Shown here: in pieces, positions 1 to 6,393 of the stretch
Layout of the letters: every line of letters starts with the position of its first letter
How positions within the stretch are numbered: position 1 is the first letter of the stretch
Source of the DNA: Limisphaerales bacterium
Lineage (GTDB): Bacteria; Verrucomicrobiota; Verrucomicrobiia; Limisphaerales; UBA11358
DNA length: 12,543 nucleotides
Assembly (NCBI GenBank): GCA_027451565.1
Contig: DAIDJC010000066.1
Location: 304 to 12,846, forward strand
Direction: 5' to 3'
Position numbers and translations under genes: made by a program
Notes under the pieces: model-generated
What the model was told of the DNA's origin: nothing
The model's database searches: none
Seen by the model: only the letters and a program-made list of their open reading frames with translations

Positions 1-39
1 CAAAGGCCTGATTTTACGTGCATGCCCCCGGGGTGGCAT

Positions 40-45
40 TATAAT
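40..45 (+). promoter_or_regulatory. Perfect TATAAT hexamer just before the first plus-strand gene
   Basis: The hexamer TATAAT ends six bases before ATG 52, so a start site at the usual distance would fall on or beside the A of that ATG and give a leaderless or near-leaderless mRNA. No convincing -35 box lies 16-18 bp upstream, and only 39 bases of upstream sequence are visible. The GGGGAA between hexamer and ATG is too close to be a good ribosome-binding site. The match may be chance. Confidence 0.25.
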
Positions 46-51
46 GGGGAA

Positions 52-879
52 ATGGCGTCCTGGTTGACCGACCGACATTATTTTCTGCTGGCCGTGGTGG
101 GATATGGACTGAGCTCGGCATACTCGGTGTTGTTATGGCGAAAGGGGTTTCGCACCGATGACCGTGCGAACTACCTTTTGCTCCTCGCATCGGCTGCATT
201 GCACACCATGGCCATGATCCGCAGGGGCTTCACCTTCTCACAATGTCCCGTGAATAATTTGTATGAAGCGACCACTTTCATCACCTGGACCATTGCCGTT
301 TCCTACCTGGTGCTGGGGGGATTTCGGCGGTTGAGGTTTCTCGGGGCATTCGCCTCCCACGTCCTGTTTTTTCTGGGAGTTTTCGCATTGATGCCTGCGC
401 TGGACCCGCCGCACACGGCGAAGCCTGATTTTTCAAACGGCCTTGCCAGCCTTCATGCCACTTTGATATTGCTGGGCATTGGCGCCTTTGGCCTGAGCGC
501 CGTGGCTGCGCTGATGTTTCTCACCGAGGAACATGATTTGAAATTTCACAAACTCAGGGCACTCTTCTCCAAACTGCCCCCAATACAACGTCTGGAAAAG
601 GTCATGAACGTCCTTCTCCTGATTGGCGAAACGCTGCTGACGGCTGGTTTGTTGTTAAGCCCCATTTTGCTCAAGCAAAGATACGGTGTTTATTTCAGGA
701 GCGATCCCCTCCTGGACTATTCGGCATTTATTTGGATCTGTTATTTGTGCATCCTCATGGGCCGTTGGAAATTCGGCCAGGGCGGACGCCGGTTCGCCTG
801 GAGCACCCTGGGCAGTTTTGCCTTCATCATGCTGACCTTTTGGGGTTTCCTATTGTTATCCCCGGTTCATCATTCATGA
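52..879 (+). CDS. HemX/CcsA-family integral membrane protein (cytochrome c assembly protein-like)
   Basis: A 275-aa, very hydrophobic protein with about eight predicted membrane segments (roughly residues 9-29, 40-56, 72-90, 94-117, 133-157, 185-205, 221-239, 248-270). Features typical of the CcsA/HemX fold are CPVNNLYEA near 65-73, a conserved His at 135, and the late block YGVYFRSDP, then FIW and Y, then GRRFAW (211-250). The Trp-rich WWD haem-handling motif of true CcsA is not recognisable, because Tyr/Phe sit where Trp is expected. HemX, the relative encoded beside hemA in several bacteria, is therefore the better name. HemX is reported to modulate HemA amount in Bacillus; the same role here is inference. 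ATG 52 is preferred because TM1 follows closely. ATG 22 is in frame and the frame stays open to the window edge, so a longer N-terminus is possible. The stop overlaps the hemA start by 4 nt (ATGA). Confidence 0.82.
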   Translation: MASWLTDRHYFLLAVVGYGLSSAYSVLLWRKGFRTDDRANYLLLLASAALHTMAMIRRGFTFSQCPVNNLYEATTFITWTIAVSYLVLGGFRRLRFLGAFASHVLFFLGVFALMPALDPPHTAKPDFSNGLASLHATLILLGIGAFGLSAVAALMFLTEEHDLKFHKLRALFSKLPPIQRLEKVMNVLLLIGETLLTAGLLLSPILLKQRYGVYFRSDPLLDYSAFIWICYLCILMGRWKFGQGGRRFAWSTLGSFAFIMLTFWGFLLLSPVHHS

Positions 880-2036
880 GCCACTCACTTTGGAAACCCG
901 GCAACGGCGTCCTGAGCTTCCTTGTCACGGGACTCAGTCACCACCGCTCCTCCGTGGAAACCCGGGAGAAATATGCATTGGCGGCGGACCGGATACCTGA
1001 CGAACTGCAAGCCCTGCGCGCCACAGGCCTGGTGGATGAGGCGGTGATTTTATCCACCTGCAACCGCGTGGAGATCTATGCGGCCACGCGTTTAAACCCC
1101 GCTGCGGCTTTGGATGGCCTGAAACGGTATTTCCTGGAATACGGAAAGCGGTCCGGCGCCGGCCCGGCGGCGGAAGATGCCGGGGCCATTTATCAACTCG
1201 CGGAGCCTCAAAGCCTGCATCACCTGTTCAAGGTGGCCGGCGGTTTGGATTCCATGGTGCTGGGGGAAACTGAAATCCTGGGCCAGCTCAAAACCTCCTA
1301 TGCCACAGCCCAGGCAGGGCGCCACACCGGAGCAAAGCTTAACAAGGCTTTCCAAATGGCCTTTAATGTGGCCAAACACATCCGGACCCATACCAATATC
1401 CAGCGCGGCAGCGTCTCGGTCGCCTCGGTGGCGGTGGATTTGGCCGAGAAAATCTTCAGCTCCCTGGACCAGCGCACCGTCCTGGTCCTTGGCGCCGGGG
1501 AAACCAGCGAGAAAGTCGCTCGCGCTCTTGTCTCAAGGGGCGTACAAAACATCGTGGTCTCAAACCGGTCCCCTGATAAAGCCTTGGCCATGGCCGGGAT
1601 TTTTGGCGGGCGGACCATCCCCTTTGAGGATTGGTCCAGGGATTTCAACCAGGTGGACATTGTGATCAGTAGCACTGCGGCCCCCCATCCCATTGTGGAC
1701 ACCGCACGGCTGGCCCCCTTGATGCGGCAGCGTCATAACCGGCCCCTGCTTCTGGTGGATATTGCCGTGCCGCGGGATATTGACCCTGCGGTGCTGTACC
1801 TGGAGAATGTGTACCTTTACAATATTGACGATCTCCAAACCATGGCCGATGACTCCATGAAGCTCCGGCGGGATGAATTGGCCCGGTGCGAGGAAATCAT
1901 CCTCGAGAAAGCCCGCAAACTTTTGGGCGCCTGCAACCCGGGTTCCACCGGTTTGCAAGACCTCCAAAAGCCATCCACTCAAGCAACAGGCGGTGACCAT
2001 TCAAGCCGTGGAAACTCCATTCCCCTGCCCACTTGA
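876..2036 (+). CDS. hemA: Glutamyl-tRNA reductase, short C-terminus
   Basis: A 386-aa enzyme that reduces glutamyl-tRNA(Glu) with NADPH to glutamate-1-semialdehyde, the first committed step of C5 haem/tetrapyrrole synthesis in the cytoplasm. GLSHHRSSVETRE (19-31) and the catalytic STCNR motif (60-64, nucleophile Cys62) mark the N-terminal domain. GLDSMVLGETEILGQLK (123-139) is a family signature. The NADPH site is LVLGAGETSEK (203-213) with SNRS (229-232), followed by VDIAVPRDI (294-302) and NIDDL (316-320). The dimerisation helix starts (RRDELARCEEIILEKARKLL, to 350), but what follows is about 36 polar residues rich in Ser/Gly/Pro, not the usual remaining helical bundle; Escherichia coli HemA is about 418 aa. 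ATG 876 is chosen because it overlaps the upstream stop as ATGA and the GLSH motif then lies at the normal distance from the start. ATG 732 is in frame but would overlap the membrane gene extensively. Confidence 0.95.
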   Translation: MSHSLWKPGNGVLSFLVTGLSHHRSSVETREKYALAADRIPDELQALRATGLVDEAVILSTCNRVEIYAATRLNPAAALDGLKRYFLEYGKRSGAGPAAEDAGAIYQLAEPQSLHHLFKVAGGLDSMVLGETEILGQLKTSYATAQAGRHTGAKLNKAFQMAFNVAKHIRTHTNIQRGSVSVASVAVDLAEKIFSSLDQRTVLVLGAGETSEKVARALVSRGVQNIVVSNRSPDKALAMAGIFGGRTIPFEDWSRDFNQVDIVISSTAAPHPIVDTARLAPLMRQRHNRPLLLVDIAVPRDIDPAVLYLENVYLYNIDDLQTMADDSMKLRRDELARCEEIILEKARKLLGACNPGSTGLQDLQKPSTQATGGDHSSRGNSIPLPT

Positions 2037-2045
2037 GCCGGAGAC

Positions 2046-2879
2046 TCACCCTGCCGACGGGATGATTTTGACCTCGACCGTCATTTTTCGGTCCAAAGTT
2101 CCCCGGTAATGGCCGCTGATGGGTGCCACGTCGCCGTAGTCGCGGCCATTGGCGATTTTGACATAAAACTCGCCCACCTGACAGTCGTGGGTGGGGTCCA
2201 GGCCGCGCCAGCCAAACCCGGGCACAAAAACCTCCACCCAGGCATGAGTGGCGCTGGCCGACTCGGTGGCCAGGTAGCCGCTGACATAGCGTGCCGGGAT
2301 TTTCAAGGACCGGCACATGCCCAGCATGAGATGGGCAAAATCCTGGCAGACCCCGCGTCCATCACGCAAAACCTCGCTCATGCGGGTGTGGACGTGGGTG
2401 GAATTGGGGACGTAACGGATATGGCCATGAACCCAGCGCCTCAATGACACCGCCGCGAGCCAGGCATCATCCAACCCATGGGTGGCATCCAGGGCCAGTT
2501 TCCAGGCTTCAGGAGAAACATCCACAAAACGACTTCCTTGAAGGTAATCAAAGCAGCGCTCCACATTCAGGCTTTCCTTGAGCCGGTTCATGGGACAAAC
2601 CGACCCGGATTCAGAAAGCTGGCTGGCTGGCTGGGTGGAGACCCTGGATTGGGCCTCAATAAGGAGGTAATTGTGAAGCTCTGGAATCTCAAAATGATTC
2701 ACCCAGTTGGAGTAAAAATCCGTGAAATGACCCAGCCTCGCCGCAGGCAGGATGCGCAGGATAAAATGTTCCACCGTCTGGCCGGGAATGGGCATGGGAT
2801 GCAGGCGGACATCATTGAAACTGTCACTCACAGGGGCCGCATAATCGTATCGTGTGCGATGGAAAATATCGTATTTCAT
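2046..2879 (-). CDS. Transglutaminase-like cysteine protease-fold protein, last gene of operon
   Basis: A 277-aa protein with an N-terminal bacterial transglutaminase N domain (about 1-80, beginning YDIFHRTRYDYAAPVSDSF) and a transglutaminase core (about 100-265). The triad is complete: Cys178 in GRGVCQDFAH, His212 in ATHAWVEVF, Asp228 in GLDPTHD. ARYVSGYLA (197-205) and NGRDYGDVAP (244-253) are further family motifs. No signal peptide or membrane segment is seen, so it is probably cytoplasmic. Members of this fold hydrolyse or transfer amide bonds; the substrate is unknown. The start overlaps the upstream transglutaminase stop as ATGA, with a weak GGA about 7 nt upstream, which fits translational coupling. 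It resembles its upstream neighbour (shared GVCQDFAH, YVSGYL, RD(Y/F)GDV, GWxxxDPT), suggesting an old tandem duplication, but it is shorter and clearly diverged. Confidence 0.9.
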   Translation of the reverse strand: MKYDIFHRTRYDYAAPVSDSFNDVRLHPMPIPGQTVEHFILRILPAARLGHFTDFYSNWVNHFEIPELHNYLLIEAQSRVSTQPASQLSESGSVCPMNRLKESLNVERCFDYLQGSRFVDVSPEAWKLALDATHGLDDAWLAAVSLRRWVHGHIRYVPNSTHVHTRMSEVLRDGRGVCQDFAHLMLGMCRSLKIPARYVSGYLATESASATHAWVEVFVPGFGWRGLDPTHDCQVGEFYVKIANGRDYGDVAPISGHYRGTLDRKMTVEVKIIPSAG

Positions 2880-3790
2880 GGTTTATCCAAGGGTTCCACG
2901 TCCACGGAGACTTTGACAACATGGCTGCCTCCGCCCGTGACAATCCCAGCCACGGGGCTGACATCGCCAAAATCACGGCCAACCGCCACGGTAATGTGTT
3001 CCAACCCGGGCTGGAGATTGTTGGTGGGATCGAAATCCAGCCAGCCCGAACCGGGGCAAAAGACTGAAAACCATGCATGACTGGCGTCGGCGCCAACCAA
3101 ACGCGGCTTTCCGCGGGGTGGGTGCGTGCGGAGATAACCGCTGACGTAGCGCGCTGGCAGCCCCATGGAACGCAGGCAGGCAATGCCAAGATGGGCAAAA
3201 TCCTGGCAAACACCCCTGCGTTTGGCCAACACCTCCTCAAGCGGCGTGGCCACGGTGGTGGCTTTCACGTCGTATTTGAAATCCTCAAAAATGCGCCGGT
3301 TCAAATCCCTGACTGCCTCCATCAATCCGCAGCCGCCGGAAAAACTGGGCAGGGCATAATCTGCCAGCTCCATGGAAGCGCGAACCTGCGGGGAATCAAA
3401 AATATACTGGTAGGGATCCACGACCTGGGGAGAAACAGGATCACGAAACATTTCCAAAACCTGCTCCCATGGCGTGTCCGTTTCCATTTTTCCTTCGGTT
3501 TCCACTGGGGAGGCCGGCGCAGGAAGGGTGGGGATGGAATGGCGGGTGACCAGGCTGCGGGCGGTCACCTCCAGGCGGGAATGACTTTCCTGGATGGCAA
3601 AAAAACAGAGGCGATTTCCAAAATAATCCGAATGCACCTTGCGCAATCCGGGCGCGGGCAAAATATCCAATTCAAAACGCCCGCAACTTTGAAATGGGGA
3701 AGAAAGCGGCTCCAGCCGGGCAACATGATGGGAAACGGCCACGGGGGCCTCATACTCGTAAACGGTCTGGTGTGTTATGGCGAAAGTCAT
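2876..3790 (-). CDS. Transglutaminase-like cysteine protease-fold protein, fifth gene of operon
   Basis: A 304-aa protein with a transglutaminase N domain (about 1-82, TFAITHQTVYEYEAPVAVSH at 2-21) and a catalytic core (about 150-290). The triad is Cys195 in RRGVCQDFAH, His238 in ASHAWFSVF and Asp254 in DFDPTNN; ARYVSGYLRTHPPRG (213-227) and GRDFGDVSPVAG (271-282) complete the signature. This form, with a proline-rich linker near 87-96, is the common stand-alone transglutaminase of such clusters. ATG 3790 is preferred over an upstream in-frame ATG at 3934 because it starts right at the family N-terminus (MTFAITHQ), overlaps the preceding stop as ATGA, and has a GGGAG ribosome-binding site. 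It probably acts in the cytoplasm on a product of the ATP-dependent ligases encoded upstream; that role is inferred from context only. Confidence 0.91.
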   Translation of the reverse strand: MTFAITHQTVYEYEAPVAVSHHVARLEPLSSPFQSCGRFELDILPAPGLRKVHSDYFGNRLCFFAIQESHSRLEVTARSLVTRHSIPTLPAPASPVETEGKMETDTPWEQVLEMFRDPVSPQVVDPYQYIFDSPQVRASMELADYALPSFSGGCGLMEAVRDLNRRIFEDFKYDVKATTVATPLEEVLAKRRGVCQDFAHLGIACLRSMGLPARYVSGYLRTHPPRGKPRLVGADASHAWFSVFCPGSGWLDFDPTNNLQPGLEHITVAVGRDFGDVSPVAGIVTGGGSHVVKVSVDVEPLDKP

Positions 3791-6357
3791 GGGGCCTGCT
3801 CCCGTCCTGTCCGGGAAATGGTGGAGTGTGCGAAATATCCCGCCGCAATCAAATCGGAAACGCGGGGCAAATCGTTCAATGTTTGCCGGAGGGCCAGGCC
3901 AACGGGCTCCATGGAACTGCCCGGGCCCAGGCACCCCTGCTCACCGGAGCCTGCCTGGCGCAGGGCCGCAAGGTCATTGCGCAGCAGTTTCCGTCCCGAG
4001 GCAACAGACTCCTCGGCATCCCGGGGAAGCCGGTCAAAATGCTTGGCCAGTTGTTCCATTTGAAACAGGACGGAGCGTGGGTTTTTGTCATCCAAAAGCA
4101 CCAGATCAAGAATGGATGGCAGGGAGGGGATCAGGTTGTAGCGCGACCTGTAAGTGATGCTGCTGTCCGCCACTTCCAGGACAGCCTCCAAAAGGCTGGG
4201 GTTCTCCGGGTCAGGTGTTTGAAGGACCCCGTCCAGCAAGCTGCCCAGATAAATGGCCCTTTCCAGCCGCAAACCCATGTCAAGAAAGCGCCAGGCTTGG
4301 GCGCGTGTCATATTCTCGCGCGCGAGACCGTGAAAAGCAGCAAGCCCCAGCAAAACCTGGCTCAGCACGCTGCCGGCGTCACCCATCAGCACCACGGATT
4401 TCTTGGCGTTGGAAGTCAGTTCTTCACCCAGTTGGTTCAGGACCCGCCACATGTCATTGGAAGTGCGGTCCCTCACCAGCATGGCCAACCGCTGGAGGTG
4501 GTCCACGGTCTGCCGGAGGCTGCCCGCGCGGTTGGCATCAAAAATAACGGCAAACAATTCCGCCTCAAAAGCCTCGGGCCGGCAAAACCAGCTCTCCGGC
4601 CGGATGGCGTGTTCCATTTGTCCCTGGGAGGCCAGTGTTTGCAACAGGGGCGCCAGGACCGGAAGCGAGCCGCCGACCGGTTCGGGGCTGAAACGCAGCA
4701 GCGTGCTGCGCAGGAGCCGGGCGGTGGCATCCGCGCGCTCGGCATAACGTCCGAGCCAAAAGAAATTATCCGCCAGGCGTGAAGGTATGTTGTTTCCCGT
4801 CCGGCGCAATTCCACATTTTGAAGCGGGGAATGCAACAGGGTGAATTCCTCCACGGGCGTGGGAGAGATGACCCAGGTATCTTTGCTGCAACTGCCGCGT
4901 TGCATGGAAATAAACTGGCCATTGGCCGCCGGGGCCACCCGTGCCAGCCCGCCGGGCATCACGCTGTAGCTGTCCCCATCCGCCACCAGGTAAACCCGCA
5001 AACCCACCGGACGGCCCACGAACCTGCCCTGCTCCCAGCAGGGCGCATGGGCAAGTTGAACGCGTTCCTGGGCTACGAAAAGATCGGGGTCAAAAGCTAT
5101 TTTGCGCCGCAGCTCGGCCTTTTCCCCCTCGGCAAGCCGTTTCTCCGGGTCCGGCAGCGACATCCTTGTGCGAAATGCCGGTTTGATCAACAAGCGGTCC
5201 AGGTTTTCCAGGACAAATTTTTGCGCTTTTTTCTGCCCACACCACCAGGTGGCCACCGAAGGAAGCCGCAGGTCCTCATTAAGAAGATGTCGGCACAAGC
5301 CGGGAAGGAAGGACATGAACGCGGGACTTTGCAGCAGGCCCGAGCCCAGGGCATTGGCCACGATCACCCTGCCCGCCCGGACCACCTCCACCAGGCCGGG
5401 CACGCCCAGCATGGAATCATTGCGCAATTCCAGGGGATCACAAAAATCATCATCCACCCGCCGCAGGATGACATCCACCCTTTCCAGGCCATTCAGCGTC
5501 TTGAGATACACACAATTATTCCGCACCGTCAGGTCTTGTCCTTCCACCAGCATGTAGCCCAGGTAACGGGCCAGGTAGGCCTGTTCGAAAAAGGTTTCGT
5601 TGTGCGGACCCGGGGTGAGCATCACCACCTTTCCAGGCTCGGAGGAATCCGCTGCAAGCCCCGACATGGCGGCTTGAACCTTGCGGAAAAATCCAGCCAG
5701 CCGATGCACGTTGTTGTCCCGAAAAGACTCCGGAAAAATCCTGGAACAAACCAGGCGGTTGGCCAGCGCATACCCTGCCCCGGTGGGAATTTGCGTCCGG
5801 TCCGACACAACCCACCATTGCCCGTCCGGCGACCGGCTCAAATCCGCTGCATAAAAATGAAGATACCGGTTTTGCGGCTGGCGAATGCCATGGCAGGGAC
5901 GGAGAAAATCCGGCTGCGCAAAGACCAGGGCCGGAGACAACCACCCGGACCGGATCAAATCCTGGTTGCCATGGCAATCTGCAATGATCCGGTTCAACAA
6001 AACTGCCCTTTGAATAAGCCCCTGCTCAAGCCGCCTCCATTCCACCGGGTCCAGGACAAAGGGCAGCGGATCCAACTGCCACGGACGCTCCATGCCCCGT
6101 GGATCGCTGTAAACATGGTAGGCAATGCCTTGTTCCTGGATAAAGCGCAGGCAGGTTTCCTGGCGGTGTTTCATTTCCGCTGCCGTGAACCGCCCCAAGG
6201 CATCCATCAACCGCACGTAGTGTGGACGCACGCCCCCGTCCGCGTCCAACAATTCATCGTAGGCCTGCGGATGAGTTTCATAATCCGCCCATGGATTGGC
6301 ATGGGGCGGATTTTCCGGGTTGTTAGACCGCTGATTTTGCAGCTTGGACGGACTCAT
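3787..6357 (-). CDS. Circularly permuted ATP-grasp (degenerate) fused to C-terminal alpha-E domain
   Basis: An 856-aa two-domain protein. Residues about 22-500 form a circularly permuted ATP-grasp homologous throughout to the 480-aa first gene of the operon. Shared blocks include VRPHY, VMLTPGPHNETFFEQAYLAR (245-264), RRVDDDFCDP (299-308), DSMLGVPGLV (314-323) and SKDTWVI (491-497). Residues about 523-840 are an alpha-E (DUF403) domain: SRLADNFFWLGRYAERAD (526-543), RDRTSNDMWRVLN (629-641), LRLERAIYLG (696-705), VLLDDKNPRSV (753-763). Compared with the stand-alone paralogue, key ATP-grasp residues differ: LEDN becomes VSDR (184-187), the SGGYGM loop after the conserved Lys becomes FRTRMS (395-400) after Lys392, and DLRPF becomes GLRVY (452-456). 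Nucleotide binding or catalysis is therefore doubtful. The start is supported by GGAG 4 nt upstream, and the stop overlaps the next gene by 4 nt. Confidence 0.92.
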   Translation of the reverse strand: MSPSKLQNQRSNNPENPPHANPWADYETHPQAYDELLDADGGVRPHYVRLMDALGRFTAAEMKHRQETCLRFIQEQGIAYHVYSDPRGMERPWQLDPLPFVLDPVEWRRLEQGLIQRAVLLNRIIADCHGNQDLIRSGWLSPALVFAQPDFLRPCHGIRQPQNRYLHFYAADLSRSPDGQWWVVSDRTQIPTGAGYALANRLVCSRIFPESFRDNNVHRLAGFFRKVQAAMSGLAADSSEPGKVVMLTPGPHNETFFEQAYLARYLGYMLVEGQDLTVRNNCVYLKTLNGLERVDVILRRVDDDFCDPLELRNDSMLGVPGLVEVVRAGRVIVANALGSGLLQSPAFMSFLPGLCRHLLNEDLRLPSVATWWCGQKKAQKFVLENLDRLLIKPAFRTRMSLPDPEKRLAEGEKAELRRKIAFDPDLFVAQERVQLAHAPCWEQGRFVGRPVGLRVYLVADGDSYSVMPGGLARVAPAANGQFISMQRGSCSKDTWVISPTPVEEFTLLHSPLQNVELRRTGNNIPSRLADNFFWLGRYAERADATARLLRSTLLRFSPEPVGGSLPVLAPLLQTLASQGQMEHAIRPESWFCRPEAFEAELFAVIFDANRAGSLRQTVDHLQRLAMLVRDRTSNDMWRVLNQLGEELTSNAKKSVVLMGDAGSVLSQVLLGLAAFHGLARENMTRAQAWRFLDMGLRLERAIYLGSLLDGVLQTPDPENPSLLEAVLEVADSSITYRSRYNLIPSLPSILDLVLLDDKNPRSVLFQMEQLAKHFDRLPRDAEESVASGRKLLRNDLAALRQAGSGEQGCLGPGSSMEPVGLALRQTLNDLPRVSDLIAAGYFAHSTISRTGREQAP
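3799..3803 (-). promoter_or_regulatory. Shine-Dalgarno GGGAG that fixes the ATG 3790 start
   Basis: On the minus strand GGGAG lies 8 nt before ATG 3790, inside the 3' end of the preceding fusion gene. It supports the internal ATG at 3790 over the longer 3934 start and indicates that the downstream transglutaminase can be translated independently as well as by coupling through the ATGA overlap. Confidence 0.6.
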
Positions 6358-6361
6358 TTGA

Positions 6362-6365
6362 CTCC
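6362..6365 (-). promoter_or_regulatory. Shine-Dalgarno GGAG before the ATP-grasp-alpha-E fusion
   Basis: GGAG on the minus strand, 4 nt from ATG 6357, within the 36-nt gap (6358-6393) after the DUF2126 gene. It is the clearest ribosome-binding site in the operon and supports the chosen start. I see no terminator or convincing promoter in this gap. Confidence 0.6.
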
Positions 6366-6393
6366 GGTCGGATTCAGCCTGGACTCTTGCGTC

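Noticed and set aside
732..875. Extended N-terminus of HemA from ATG 732
   Set aside because: It would overlap the last membrane segments of the HemX-like gene and add 48 residues before the family's normal start; ATG 876 with ATGA coupling is better.
1900..2040. Frameshift in hemA that would explain the missing C-terminal domain
   Set aside because: The alternative plus-strand frame here has no similarity to the HemA helical domain, and beyond 2046 the opposite strand is solidly coding for a transglutaminase.
2076..2093. GACCG-N8-CGGTC hairpin as terminator for hemA
   Set aside because: The stem is only 5 bp, the T-run is in the loop and not after it, and the site is coding for the last transglutaminase on the other strand.
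3791..3934. Extended N-terminus of the 304-aa transglutaminase from ATG 3934
   Set aside because: The extra 48 residues overlap the preceding fusion gene in another frame, match nothing in the family, and ATG 3790 has GGGAG and an ATGA overlap.
3077..4063. Plus-strand open frame of 328 codons opposite the transglutaminase and fusion genes
   Set aside because: It shows no domain signature, while the opposite strand carries the Cys-His-Asp triad and the alpha-E C-terminus.
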